DNA from: Hermetia illucens
Taxonomy: Eukaryota > Arthropoda > Insecta > Diptera > Stratiomyidae
NCBI RefSeq assembly: GCF_905115235.1
Contig: NC_051851.1
Location: 151,604,692-151,668,691, forward strand
Reading direction: 5' to 3'
DNA: 64,000 nt
The position numbers and the translations under genes were made by a program. Under the pieces are notes generated by a model. The model was not told the DNA's origin, did no database searches, and saw only the letters and a program-made list of their open reading frames with translations. Below, piece by piece: positions 44,851 to 58,438 of this stretch. Every line of letters starts with the position of its first letter. The first letter of the stretch is position 1.

Positions 44851-46823
44851 ACGACATTAGGCAATCATATTTCACCAACTTGCAGTCTTTATTACTAAAT
44901 TCGATTAGTGCCAAAATCACCATTCAATCAAAGCGTATTATTTTCCACATTATCATTTTACTTTATTTGAATTTTCCACAATGATATTTATGATTATGAT
45001 TACTTATGTGAACATAGTATGTTAGTCGAATGATCTTACACTGGAGATACGTGACGTGTACAGAAAAAAAAAAGTATCAAACATATATAGCGACATGTAC
45101 TGATATCCAAGCATATTTATGTATTGTTGACGAAAATTCAGAATTAAATGTTTAACGCAAGATAATATTTCATTGCATTTTAGTCTCAATCTGATAAGTT
45201 TGATGAATTGTTTTAATGGGACTAAGTGAATTGGTTTTATCACTAAATGTTTGTAAAAATTCCAAATAAATTACTGTGTAATGTGCTTGCTCGAATCGTA
45301 ATGTATGAATCCAAGCTTTTTGTTTTTCTATTTCATCTTGAGGGGAGGTTTTTAAGTAATTTGATTACTTGTTTGTGTTTCCATAAGTCTATTTTTTTCT
45401 GTTGTGAGTCAGCTTCGACATGATCTTTACAAAAGAAAAGAAGGTAAGAACCGATTTATGTGCAATATCTGTTTATTCACTAATTCTAATCAATTTGATA
45501 AAACCACGTCTTCAAGTGATTACTACTCAGGTTTCTTTAACAATTGTATAAGAATATAAATAGAAAATGGTTTGGTAAATTCGCCTTTTGACTGCAATCC
45601 AATAAAATTTGCGGAAATATCCGCATTGCTTGTTAGTAATATATTTTTTTATTTTCACAAAACTTTTTTTTTTTTCTCTTAACTAAAACGAGAAGAATAA
45701 AATTATAATAATTACAACCTCTGTACTTTGCATTAAAATAATGTTACTTCCTCTATCGTTTCTCTTTGAATATTTGTTAAGGATCAAAAGCAAAAATTAA
45801 GCAAATTACAATCACATCGCGCATGTGATCATATCAAGTGTACACATACCTATATGTCTACATATGAAATATTCAAAAGAAAAATAATCGAAAATAATAT
45901 ATGGACACGACCTTATTTCTATGCAAAGTATAGCTTGTACAGAATGCCTGGCTGCTGCACGCCTGCAAGGACCTTCGGTTTATATGTTGCAAGCCGTCTT
46001 CATATTTGCCGGTATGCATAATTCTCTCCTTTCAATATGAATTCCCAACAAACATACTCGCAAATATTCTACAACTATGTCAGCAGTGGCCCGGTTCGCT
46101 TTTCCAACGTCTCCTTAATTATCTATGTATGATGTTGTCTTTAATTAGATTTTCAACATTATCCAGAGTTTACAGAGATTTGCATTATCCAAACTTAATT
46201 TATGTACTCGGAAACAATTTTCATTGTACGTACGTAGAGCTAGCCTGATCTACTTTGCATTACAAGTTTCATGTGTATGTAGTTATGTTTGCATTCATTG
46301 CTACTTAGTAATCGCAGTTTAGTGTTTATTCAAGACATGCATTTGACGCAGTAGAAATACGTGAGTTTCGAAATTACTTTCACAATTCTTCCTAAATTAC
46401 TAGAGCTAAATTTCGAGATATTCCGTTGTGAAAATGTTTGATATTTAGAAACCTAATCTTGGGACTCATTAAAACAAATCAATAACGTTTAATTCGGCTG
46501 AGAATGCAGTCTGGATTCCACTAAAATTTCATAATTTCTCTCTTTCATAAAACAATTACTGTAACTTTTGGGATGTTTTCAAACAGATTTCAACACGTCC
46601 AACTGCATTTCATGAATATAACTTAAAGAAAATCGTGGAGACGCCCTAACAGATCCAATAAAACTCTGGTGATTTTAAATTATGTACGAGAAATATTGAC
46701 GAGTTTACTGTATTTTTGCTGTATCTCTCTCAATATTTTTTTTGTTCATTTTCAAGGAAAAAATTGCAATTATTATCAGCATCATACATTTGCTTTCCTC
46801 TCAATACACATTAGTTGTTACGT
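44851..46823 (-). other. Probable long 3' UTR of loqs
   Basis: About 2 kb of AT-rich sequence following the loqs stop codon, free of recognised transposons and of significant open frames, with several AATAAA complements on the minus strand. The absence of insertions here, in a window otherwise crowded with them, fits transcribed and constrained sequence. The 3' end cannot be fixed from sequence alone. Confidence 0.4.
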
Positions 46824-49800
46824 TCATTTTATTGTCATTATTTTTAAATACTCGAGAGCATTTCGTGCAGCACTCGATTGGGCTTCCTTTGATGTAGCCC
46901 CCGATCCATGGCATACAGCCACTGGTAATGTTGATAATTGGACAAGACATTGGAAACGACCGGAATACGTTTTCTCTTCAATATCAACGTATGTCACTTC
47001 AAAATGATGTTCAGCAGCAATTTCTTCGAGGAATTGAACGAAATTGACATCTTTATTATTGAGACATGTTGTCTGAAAGTAGAAAAAAATATAGGGAATT
47101 TAGTTTAATCGAAATTTGTTTGTATTTGAGATAAAATTATTTTCAGGTTGATGTATTCTAAGCAATTAAACTAACTAAATGTTCGAAATTTCACTTTTTA
47201 ACAGAATATCTGGAGAAAATCGAGACCCTCCTCCTGAATTTGACCCAAAGCCTTTTCTTTATTCCCCGCACCATATACCAACGTCTCACAAATTTTCACC
47301 CTACACCCTACAACAGAAAGTGGAGGGAGATTTGCTTCATTGTTTTTCATTTGATTTTCATTCATAAGAATTTTTACTTGACGATTTCACGGCGGCCCGA
47401 CATACCAATCGCCTGAATGAATTCCGTCACACCCGATTTACTCGGAAACGGTTGAACCAATTGTCACGAAATTTGATGAGAAGGTGTGATCCGTGAACCC
47501 GTTTACATGTGGCAAGTGCCGTCATTTTGTGTTGAGTGTGGGGGAGAGCTCTCCATACATGCGAAGGAGGCGTGTACATTTTTTTTCATAGAATATGGTC
47601 ATGTGGGGTATCAAATGAAAGGAATCGATTAGTACTACTACGGAACTGATCTTATTTCCTATATTGGGTGAAAAACAGGGGAGTAAGGGCTCAAAATGTA
47701 TGCCCAAAAAAAAAACTCGTTCTCAGAACAAATCCAGTCGAACAATCTGAAAAAATTACATGCATCTATACGAAATCTAGGCCCCAAAATACGACCCAAA
47801 TAACGTTGATAATAGCACATTACTATATTTTAAAAAATTTACGCGAAAACTCCCCTTAATTTCATCCTAGAAATACAAGATTTGGGATTGAAATAAGGGA
47901 TTACATGGAGCCAAGCAGTACACTGCAGGATAGGCTGACGCGGAACATAGCTCCCTGAGGCCAACCTATCTCTCTCTGAGAATGAGCTATCTCTCCTCTG
48001 GGGCGGTGCGTGCCTTTTCAGGGACCAAGCCTGACGTCTATCAAGACCGTTAGTGAGTGATAATAGCCACACCCTGTACGAGGCGATCCTACTATTAACA
48101 AAACGCTACGGATCTAGACTGGGGAGTCCAAAAACACCTCCCCCAATCCAGGGTGTTATGCGAACTGTGCCCATTGGATAGTTTGCAGTCGGGGGTAACT
48201 GACTGTAGTCGAACGGAGCCTCTCTGATACCTGGTCGCCTCAGTAAGTAAGTTAGACCTTACCGTGCTACAGGGGCCTATGGCACGGCGGACCTCCTAAC
48301 CCCCATACTCGTGGGAATCAAATGAGTACAAACAAAAAAGAAAAGAAAACGAAAACCAACAAAGCGAGGCCAGTACCGCACAAAAACCGGTTAATCGAGC
48401 GGAGGCACATCTCCGAATTACTGACAGCCAGGTGATTACACCCAAGAAGGGAGAGTTGGAATGTCAACCAGTGGATCCAAGGTTAATATTGGTATACTAC
48501 GTGGACAACAACCAACGAACGCCACTGCTCAAAGAGCAGGGACCAGAAAAAGCACGTCTGAAATAAATATAACAGACATCAGGAAGGAGACAGGTCTCAG
48601 TGACGCCGGTGTTAAATGGTACCTGCGCTATCTGAAGGAAGGCCTGAATCCAGAAGAGACCGTTAAGAAGGTTCAGGACAGACCTAAGCCATCTCTACCG
48701 AAGCCGAGAAAGCGCGGAGCAGCAGAGATCCGCCCGCATGAGATGAGGAGATAACCTGGGCAGGTCAGGAGTGAAGGCAGGACTCAGGAAGCCTGCTATT
48801 AGCTATGCTAGTGCGATCAAGGGCATTCGACTGGTCATACTGCCAAAAATGTTTCCCGAGCAAATACTCACTCGTGAGGAGCAGGAACCATTGAGGACCT
48901 TGTCGTCAGGCAGATGTGCAAGGGGTGGACTTTGAAATTTGTGCTCACAGGGATACGCTTTCGATCAGGCCTTATACTGGTGGACTGCGCGACGGAGGAC
49001 ACTGCAGAATGGTTTAGAATCATAGTTCTTAGATTGCCAGGCTGGGAAGGGGTGGAACTGTCAGCATGTGCTGGGGATAATACACTAGAAGCCCATATGG
49101 TGACAGTTTTTCTGTCAAAAGCCGCAACAATAGAAACGGAGGACCTTATGGGCCTCCTAATCGCCCATAATGAAGATCTCCATACACGACTATGAAGAGT
49201 CTTCAGGAGCCAGGTGGAGGAAAAGGGGGGGACTCCTCTTGTGAAAAACCAAGAGCTTGCATAATTCTTAAATGTAATTTAAAATACATATATCTTTCAA
49301 AGTTCTTAACCGGGGATTTGTGACTATCCAAGTCTCATTGGAAGCCGGGAGGAGCACTCGAGAGGCAGTCGTGGCATCGGGATACTTCCTAGGAGAAGAA
49401 ATCCGGGCTCCACCGAAACAAGTAGCAAAACTGACGAAGTATTGTCAGAAGAGGGCGTTACCACTTCTCCTTGGCTGCGATGCCAACGCCCACCACGAAG
49501 TCTGGGGAAGCAGTGACACGAATCGTAGAGGTGAGTTCCTTCTTGAATTTATTCTTAGCAATAAGTTAGAAATATATAACTTAGGGAACACTCCAATATC
49601 TGTGACCAACACTAGACAGGGGGTACTAGACATAACTCTAGGAAATACTTTAATGAACGGAATGATCAGGAATTGGAGGGTATCGGATGAACACAGGATA
49701 ATCAGATTCGACATTGAGGGATTGGGATTGGGCAACAACATTGCCCACCTTCAAGGGGGTGGTGACATCAAGAGTAAACTGGAACTAGAAACAGTGGTGG

Positions 49801-52800
49801 AAAACCTCAACACAGTCGTCATTGACGCATATGAGGCCAGCTGTCTGGCTAAGACAGTTAAGTCATCAAGGTATGTACCATGGTGGAACAGGAACCTGGC
49901 CAGACTGAGAACAAAGGTACGAAACCTCTTCAACCAGGCAAAACAAACCGGGGACTGGCAGAGGTACAAAAATTCACTGACTGTTTATAGCAACGCGATT
50001 AGGGAAGCAAAACGGAACAGCTTCAGAGAATTCTGTGAAGAGATCGAATAGAGCACAGAAGCAACCCGGCTGTACAAGGCTGTAGCCAAAAACAAAGGAA
50101 TATCCTGTGTCTGTTTGAAGAAGGAAAATGGGACATTTACCGAGAATGAGGAGGACAGGGTACACGTGCTTCTCAGAACTCATTTCCCGGTGTCCTACCC
50201 CACGGTGGCAGGCGACAACATTCTACCTGACACCCCAACAATGAATAAAAGGAGAAGAAACGAGAACTGGAAACTAGCAAAAGAAGTATGCTCAGAAGCT
50301 AGGCTAAGGTGGACAGTGGAAACTTTTAAATCACTGAAATCTCCCGGAGTAGATGGCATTTTCCCAGCATTAATCTAGAGAGGCCTAGGAATTATCTTAG
50401 AGTCTCTTCTGAGGGTGGTTAGGGGGAACATAGCAGTGGGATACATACCAAGGGCATGGAGACGGGCAAAAGTGGTCTTTATTTCGAAAGCGGATAAAAA
50501 GGATCTTTTCACCCTAAATCTTTCAGACCAATTTGCCTAACATCGTTCGTACTCAAAACGGTGGAGAAGGTCATAGACAACTATATTAGAACTAACGTTC
50601 TAAAGCGTAATTCCCTGCATCACTGTCAACACGCTTACCGGGCAGGATGGTCAACTGAAATTGCTCTGTATCAGCTGACAGAGGTACTACGGGATGCCAT
50701 AGAAACCAAAGAAATTGCACTGTGCGCGTTTTTGGATATCGAAGGAGCATTCCACAACACATCCCACACAGAGATACAAGATGCCTTGAGCCGCAAGGGA
50801 GTGGGAAACACCCTAGATGGGCAAAATGCTAGAAAGCAGGCAAATAGAAGTACCGACATGTACAAATTCTATTGTCATCAACACTACTCAAGGCTGTCCG
50901 CAGGGTGGGGTACTATCGCCGCTGATATGGAGTATGGTAGTGGATGAACTCTTAGATATGTTAACAAATACTGGAATACAAGTCCAGGGTTACGCGGACG
51001 ACATTGTTTTAATCTGTAAGGGCAAATATGAAGATACCTTATGTGATAGAATCCAAACTGGACTAAGGGTTACTAGTGCCTGGTGCAGGAAGGTGGGACT
51101 ACGGTTCAACCCAGCCAAAACCTCCATAGTACCATTCACTAGGAGGCGTAAGCTTGATCACCTGAGTGCCATAACATTACATGATACGGGGATGAAACGA
51201 GAAACAGAGGTCAAATATTTGGGAATTACGGTATACCAAAAATTACTCTGGAAGATAGATGTCGGAAAGCCACGAGAGCTCTGATGACTTGTAGATCTAT
51301 AGCAGGAAAAAATGGGTTTGCAGCCCGAAGATACTACTTTTGATATATACTGCAATAGTAAGGCCAATGATTACCTATGGAGCGGTAATCTGGGCAGAAA
51401 GAATCGAATTCAGCACACAAGCCAGGGAATTACATAAGCTCCAAAGGCTGGCTTGCGTGTGTATCAGTGGGGCAATGAGGACATGTCCAACGGCATCCCT
51501 GGAGGTCCTTCTGGGGTTAACTCTTCTCCATCTGCATATACAGATGCAGGCAAGGAGGGCAATATTCAGGATGGCCGATAGTATCAGTGAGGCGGGGAGC
51601 TGCCTAAATCGAAGGAAGATTGATATTCTTTCTAGGCGGTATCCCGAATTACTGATACCAAGGGATAACATGATAACGAGGTTTCACTTCGATAAGAAGT
51701 TTGAAACACGTTGGAGTAACAAGGCAAACCGGAAGAGCGTGGCTGCGACATATGGCTTAACCCAGCAACTGATTACTTGGTACACTGACGGATCCCAACG
51801 GAAGGCAACGAGGCAGCGGACGAACCAGCCAAGAAGGGAGCAGGGACGCCTTTACACGGGCCAGAACTCCTCTGTGGAATCGGAAAAGGTTTCATGGCTA
51901 TGACTCTAAAAAATGAAGAGGAACGGTTGAGGGAACTATACTGGGCGGGCCTACCAGGGATGGAGCAGTCCAGGGTGCTTATTGGAGGATACGAACCAAT
52001 GCGCACAAAGGATTGCCTAAACCTCACCAAAAAGAACCTCCGAATCATAGTGGGAATTTTCACTGGTCATTATCGGCTGAACTATCACCTAGGGAAGCTA
52101 GGGATATCTACGGACCCTGCCTGCTGGTTTTGAGAGGAGTATGATAAAACCTCTATAGACGTCCTGGGAGAGTGTCCGGCACTTGTGCAAAGTAGGTCGA
52201 GGCATCTGAGAGAACACTTATTACCAGATGCAAAGCTGAAAGATCTGGAAGTAGGGAACGTACTAAAGTTCCTAACGGTTATAGGTCTGCTTGAGATACT
52301 ATGATCAATAGGTACACTATAACCAGTAAAAGGGGTACAATAGTTCTTTAAGGACGCGGTGCGATTTTCCTTTACAAAATGATAATAAAGGGATTATGTA
52401 GATGCGTCAGTATTTTAGTGCTGATGTGCTCGAACTGTAGCGGGTAGCATCACATCCACTAACGGAAATTCTACGATACATAAACGAATCCGGTATATTT
52501 CGTTAGACGAGAGAATCGAGTAAAATGGACCACTAGGGCCTGAGTGCTCAGAGGCTTTCCCTCTCCATCACCTCAAACACACACACAAGGCAGGCCTAGA
52601 CCGTATACCGATTGTTGTTGACAAGGAATTTATAAATACAGAAGAAGAAAAAACTGTAAGCATTAAGACTTCAGCATTCATAAATAACTCTGAGGACGAC
52701 TATAACTGGAAACATATTAATCGGTTTTCCATCTTTCAACTAAGCTGAAGTATCCCCTTGTGAATATAAATATCTCATGAGAGATTCGAAAATACATTTG

Positions 52801-54632
52801 TTAGCAGAAACTTTGTCGACTTTTCGATTAAACACACAAAAGAATGACTAAGAACTCACAAGCTTTCTTAGTTTTCCTAACTACTTGAAACGAACTAAGC
52901 AAATACTTCATTGCATCCACAAAAATACAGAATAAGAATAAAAACATCACTTTACCTGCAATTTCGATAATTTCTCTCCGGTTGAAGCTTTCAGCGTCTT
53001 ATGGAATTGCGCTACTTTATGACTGTATGCATCTGTTAAGACTTGTATATGAGCCTCTTTAAGATCCGCATATCGATTCAAGACAACACGATTCTACAAA
53101 GACACACAATTTTTTTATTAGCGTTTTGAAGCAAATTTGAAAAAGATTTTATGTTTTATATTGGATTCAACTACTGTAAGATATAGGATACGACAAATTG
53201 TGTGTTTCTGTATAGGGAAGGATCAGCTACAAGGTTTTTGATTTTCCAACTATCTTCTATTGTCTGTAGAGGTTTTCAGGCATACCCTGAGTATGTAATT
53301 GAAAACAAAGTAGTCAATAAAGTGTTGATTGTTGTGGAGAATCCCATTCAATGAAAATGGTCGCTCCAAACTATTTACATCGAAAGCAAAGAATTCAAAC
53401 GTAGACTGCTGTGTAGCTGTAGAATTCACAACGTAGAGCAAATAAAACGATTCATTACTTAAGACAAAGCAGACCATTTTTAATTCAAAATAGTAACTAC
53501 AAAGTATCTGCTCGGTCGTTTTCGAGTTTTGAGATTAGAATAATAATTAAAGATGCGGTTGGCATATTTATACCACCAATCAGTGGCTCTACTTCTCAAT
53601 GAGACCAAAGTCCTTCATCCTTATGCTATGCTTATTACGAGGACTGTAGAAATAATGAAAATACTTCTTCTATTACAGTATTTCGAGGTTCTGCACTGCT
53701 TCAATTAGCGGCTGAACTGTTTTCAACTTAAACGAAAAGTGGCATTTATTATAACATCGCAATCTTTTAATCAGGATACGTTTTATTAGAAATCGGTCTC
53801 CGAGTCTAGCTAAACTTGAATGTTTAGAGGACATGGGGAAGGGCACACACTATTTCACGAGGATATTTGTATACAGTTTACAAATGGATGTTAGAAAAGG
53901 ACTCTTAAGCGTGAGTGAGTACATACATAGTGAGTACTTACTTCTTCATTGACATTTTCATCTACGATTTGATTAATTTGATTTGGATCCAGGGGATTTT
54001 CCTGCAATCGCGTCCACATCTTGTGCGCTGCCATCCTTTTAGCGATTTTTTTACTTTTTCCTTTTCCAGTTTCACGATACTTCAATATCGTACATGCAAT
54101 AGTGAACTGTCGTTCATGGGGCAATCCTACTTCCATTTCCGTTTCATACGTCGGTGGGGGCCAACGTCGTGCCATGCACATCTCCTGGAGTAGGCCGATT
54201 GGATTGCCTAGAACCTCATCATAACTAGAGGAAAAATAATATTGAAGTATTTATACCAATTGCTGGCTAACACAAAAATCAGCTCCAAATAGAGAATACT
54301 CACTTGTTCCCTCCAATTGGGGTACTTTCTCCATCACCATTTGCGCTCACGGTTTGTGTCATATTTCCACTTGAATGATCTGGTACCACAACACCTGTCA
54401 TTTTATCAATTAATGCCTTAGCAGCGGCATGCTTAGCTTCCTTCTTGGAACGACCAGCGCCCATAGCGGTAAAAGGTACATCTTTATCGTTAAAAGAAAC
54501 ACGATAACGAAATGTTGGTTCATGTATTGCTCCTTCGATTTGAACTAATTCGTAACTTGGTGTAATACCACGTCGACTTAATAACTCTTGTAGAATAGAA
54601 ACTGGCGTTTTCATAGCCATACTTGGTATTTC
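46824..54632 (-). CDS. loqs: Loquacious, dsRNA-binding partner of Dicer (5' end missing)
   Basis: Loquacious (TRBP/PACT homolog) partners Dicer-1 in microRNA processing and, by splice form, Dicer-2 in siRNA production. Exons seen (minus): 54632-54304, 54224-53942, 53093-52956, 47072-46824; phases join correctly and the stop is at 46824-46826. dsRBD1: MKTPVSILQELLSRRGI, YELVQIEGAIHEPTFRYRVS, GAGRSKKEAKHAAAKALID. dsRBD2: NPIGLLQEMCMARRWPPP, YETEMEVGLPHERQFTIAC, GKGKSKKIAKRMAAHKMW. A linker exon includes VAQFHKTLKASTGEKL. The third, protein-binding dsRBD reads FEVTYVDIEEKTYSGRFQCL, VQLSTLPVAVCHGSGA, AARNALEYLKIM. These are nearly collinear with Drosophila Loqs-PB from memory. The 100-odd residues before dsRBD1 must lie upstream; the splice acceptor at 54634-54633 shows an earlier exon. 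The last intron is 5.9 kb and holds LINE-D. Confidence 0.95.
47395..47860 (+). repeat. Hairpin-headed repeat family, copy 2 (body)
   Basis: From TCACACCCGATTTACTCGGA at 47431 onward it parallels copy 1 (23910-24340): the block ending ACGAAATTTGATGAGAAGG, GTTTACATG, GTGGGGTATCAAATGAAA, GGGAGTAAGGGCTCAAAATG, CGAAATCTAGGCCCCAAAAT. The hairpin head is not seen here. Lies in the last intron of loqs, just before LINE-D. Confidence 0.65.
47880..52330 (+). mobile_element. LINE-D copy 1 (I/LOA-type), near full length, broken
   Basis: The leader spans 47880-48460. ORF1 runs from 48461 (MSTSGSKVNIGILRGQ) into KGWTLKFVLTGIRFRSGLIL, VDCATEDTAEWFRIIV. Endonuclease at 49320-50051: LLGCDANAHHEVWGSSDTNR, RGEFLLEF. 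Reverse transcriptase at 50280-51300: SPGVDGIFPALI, KTVEKVIDNYIRTN, LCAFLDIEGAFHNTS, TQGCPQGGVLSPLIWSMVVD, GYADDIVLICKG (active site intact). The RNase H begins WYTDGSQ at 51780 but is internally deleted; its tail resumes after it (LRELYWAGLPGMEQSRVLI). At least five stops or shifts. It lies antisense in the last loqs intron. Confidence 0.85.
52330..52955. other. loqs intron, with a tiny LINE-A scrap
   Basis: AT-rich intron sequence. At 52580-52620 an AC dinucleotide run is followed by AGGCAGGCCTAGACCGTATA, which is the 3' end of LINE-A. No gene. Confidence 0.5.
53094..53941. other. loqs intron between dsRBD2 exon and linker exon
   Basis: No transposon or gene recognised. If the donor at 53941 is not used, translation would continue from NEE into 17 further codons (VSTHYVCTHSRLRVLF and stop at 53891-53893), a possible alternative C-terminus. 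There is no direct evidence that it is used. Confidence 0.4.
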
Positions 54633-55167
54633 CTGTTGTGGGTATTGCTGATATATTTCTTAGTTTTAGTAAAAAATATGAAAACGCAAAACGTACGAAG
54701 AGAAAAAAATTGTGTGTTGAAACTAAAACAAAATCAAATACTTTTGTAGCCACGTTACAAATGAATGTGCACAGAGCGTGAAATGTTGAAAGCATAAAAG
54801 TACTTGCTGTTATCTACCAGGTATTGTTATAAAAAGCGAAAGTGAAATAATGGAGAGAACAGTTACTAGCAATTATATTTAATGATCTTTGAGCCTTTGA
54901 CAAAGAATCTAATGTGATTCATACACTTCATATTTCTAAATGAAAGAAATAGTCCAGCTAATCGACAAAAAACACGAACAAAGGTCAAAAACTAGGCAAA
55001 CAACAATGCTGGCTGAGTCATATGGGATTGAGCTAGAAATTTACAAGTTCTAAAATAACTGAGTAATAATGTGTATGCCTTGGAAGGACTCTTTGTTTGG
55101 GAGTTTCGACCATCGTAGTCGACGACGCTTAACTAAAATATACGATTTATCGCGCGGTAACATAAAA
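54633..55167. other. Upstream of the loqs dsRBD1 exon: no feature seen
   Basis: AT-rich intron-like sequence. The missing loqs N-terminal exon is not recognisable here; the whole stretch to the right may be intron. Confidence 0.4.
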
Positions 55168-57800
55168 GTCAAAGGGTAGTAAAGGTTCCAGGGCGAAACG
55201 TGGATTGGTACCCACAATGGAGCATAAAATCTAGGAAACGTCTGCTGAACCAACATCAACAGCTCAACTACCAAACCCTATCTCTACCTTCACGTGGTGA
55301 CCGCAGAGAGCTCCTTCTTAACGAAAAGCTACAGACGGAGAAGCATGAAGGCGAATCACCCAAAAAGGGGACAAATTGTGCTAACTGGTCCTCCAGGTTG
55401 GGGGTTGGGTAGGGTACATAGAAAACAACTTGTTCCCAAAACGAATAACTTGTTACGAAGCCAAAATACGAACCCGGCAACGACAACGGAATAACGGTTT
55501 GTGCATTTTCTTATAGAATGTACGCTCCCTGTACAGAGATGAAGCTGCCAAGTAGCTAGCCGATATTCTGTCCCAATAAAGGGCTGATGTAACAGTGTTG
55601 CAGGACAGAGATCGATTTCCTGGAGGAAAGTCGCTACACCATATATTATAGCGGCCATCCAGTAAACCCTGTGTTTCTTAGTCAGCCAAAAAATGAAACC
55701 TGCTGTTATCGGCTTTGAAAATAGAAGCGAAAGGCTATGCACTCTGCGTTTGCAAGGTAAATTTAAAAATTTAAACGTTCACGACCCTACAGAGGAGACT
55801 GCAGTGTCGGAGAAGGATACTTTCTACAAGGCAGTTGAACGGACCCTTCAAGCCTGTCCCAAGTATGATATCAAAATCATACTTGGAGATTTCAACAGGC
55901 AAGTAGGGACGGAGCCCCTATTCAGACGACACGTCGACTCCCACAGCTTACATAGGGATCCCAATGTCAACGGACTGCGGATTTTTCAGTTAGCAATATC
56001 GCATGAAATGATTGTTGGAAGTACCTGCTTTGCGCGGTAAGCGGTCCACAAACACACGTGAGCCTCTCCAAGCGGGACCACTTTTAACCTCCAACCAACC
56101 ACGTGCTGATTGAAAGCCGTCACCTATCAGCCTTAATGAATGTCAGAACATATAGAGGGGCCAATATAGACTCGGACCACTATCTCGTTGGCATGGTGCT
56201 CCGTGCTCGAATTACAACACCATCCAGAATCCCCTCTGACAATCAGGTGAGAGTTAACACTGACGCCATCCACAACACAGCCCTTCGCGACACCGATAAG
56301 AGGGAAATGGATGCCGCAATAACCGCAGGCAACAGATGTCCTGGAGATGAAGCATCAACAAATGACCTTCACAACCACCTGAAGAGCGTTATTATTGATA
56401 CGGCCCAATTACACCAAGCAGTTCATCAACTGATGCTCAAGGTGTGGGACAGCGAATCAATGCCTGACGACTGTCAACGAATCATTATCTGTCCCAAACA
56501 TAAATAGGAGGATATCAGGCAGTGCAACAATTATAGAGGTATCACATTGCTGAGTACCATCTATAAGATGTTATCCGCTATCTTGCTAGGCCGGATAGTC
56601 CCATACGCCCAAAACATCATCGGCCAGGCAAATCAGCAATAGATCAGATTTTCTCTCTGCGGCAAGCGATCGAAAAACTGTTGGAATGTGGAAATCAGTT
56701 GCATCATATTTTCATCGACTTTAAAGCCGCCTATGACAGCATAGCCAAAGTAAAACTGTACACGGCCATGAGAGAATTCGATATCCCGACGAAATTGATA
56801 AGATTGACTATACTAACCCTGACCAATGTGCGGGGCCAAATAAAAGCGGCAGGATCACTCTGGAGACCATTCAGCATCAATAAAAGTCTAAGACCCTGGA
56901 GAAACTGATTCGCGATGCAGGTGTAAATGCGGGAGGTACCATCCTCTTCAAGTGCACACAACTACTGGCCTATGCTGACGATATTGACGTTATGGGAAGA
57001 GGGAGGAACCCGAGATGTACAGTCTACCTTCATCTAGATCAAGCAGGCGGCACCAGATCTCAGGCTGCAGATTAATGAAGACAAGACAAAGTACATGGCG
57101 GTAATGTCAGCACCACCAAAAACCAAAGAACCAACAGCATCAAATGGCAATAGTCAAACGAGAAGAATAAAGATAGGAGACTACAACTTTGAGACAGCTG
57201 AAAACTTCTCCTACGTAGGGTTGATAACCACAACCGAAAACAGCTGACAACATGACTATAAAACTCGTGCACATTTGTTAAGCTTATTTCAGCTTACAAA
57301 ACTGTTTCGGGTTAAAGCTCTTACTGTGCAAGCCTATCATCTTGCCAGTCCTAATGTACTCCTCGGAGGCCTGGGTTCTTTATAAAAAAATTGCGAACTC
57401 TTGACTGCATTCGAGAGAAGAATCCTCCAAAGAACAGGCCCCCTACATGAGGATGGACGATTCCTTAGCCTACATAACGACGAAATCTATGAGCGATACC
57501 ACGGCCGTCTGGCTGTGTATAAAGTCCGGCTCAACAGCTTGCGATGCGGGTTACGTAATCCGCATGGATGAGGATGATCCTGTCTGGAAGGTGTATAAGG
57601 GGATTATCTATGGTAGAAAAAAAAGACGAGGCAGACCCTGCCTGAGATGAAGCGATGGCGTTGGTCCGGACGCCAGACAGCTCTTAGGGATATCGAATTA
57701 ATGGACCTCCGCGCAAAACCGGGGTGTCTGGTGTTCCTTACTAACGCAGGCCTAGACTGGATACCGGTTGTTGCGCCATTGGTGATGATGATAAATGCTA
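55168..57800 (+). mobile_element. LINE-A copy 2, near full length, broken (RTE-like)
   Basis: It starts at the same sequence as copy 1 (GTCAAAGGGTAGT). Endonuclease remnants: [20 protein letters not shown] and NIDSDHYLVGMVLRARITTP. Reverse transcriptase: [40 protein letters not shown] and YADDIDVMG near 56969, where the active-site YADD is kept, unlike copy 1. The tail reads RKKRRGRPCL and a GAT repeat. The middle domain is shortened by deletions, and there are more than six breaks. Confidence 0.85.
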
Positions 57801-58438
57801 GAGATATTTGCAAGGGACGTTCTCTTGACCTGGAAATTGCTTAAAAGATGCTTCCGAATCCAGGGTTTCGGTCCAGACTGAAGCATTGCAATATAGGGTG
57901 ATCCAACTGTCGGTTAATTTTTGATCCAGGGAATGTTATGTTGTCAAATGTGGTGAGTCGGTCGCCGAGGCCACACGTATACGTTGCTTTGATCAGAGAA
58001 GTTGTCGGAGATAAGAATGTGTTCATATTATGAACGAATTTGTTAGGTCGTCGTTACTCACTAAGCTTACCTCAACGCCACTAAAGTCGAGGAAGCAATA
58101 AAACGAATGTAATCGGAAAAGCAACATTGCAGCTGAGCTTTGAAAAACGAAGAACTGGTAGTCGAAATTGTGGCTCAATGAGTTTTTCAACCGGGTTATT
58201 GAAAATTGTAGAACACACACTGGCACGACCGTTCCAATTTGGAAAAGGAAAGACAGTTCATCAGAATATTGAAATTCCAATCTGGTTGCTGTTCCTTACC
58301 ATAAAGATTTTTGAACGCATTCTTGGGAAACGCAATGGCGACATCGTTCAAATAACCGTGAACCAAGACCTGCGGAACTATTGATGCAATACACGCAGCG
58401 CGGTTGCTAATGGAGATATTCTGCATCAACCTCTCTAA
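57800..58438. other. No gene recognised
   Basis: Overlapping open frames of 60-85 codons on both strands, none of a known family. Between LINE-A and the mariner. Confidence 0.35.
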
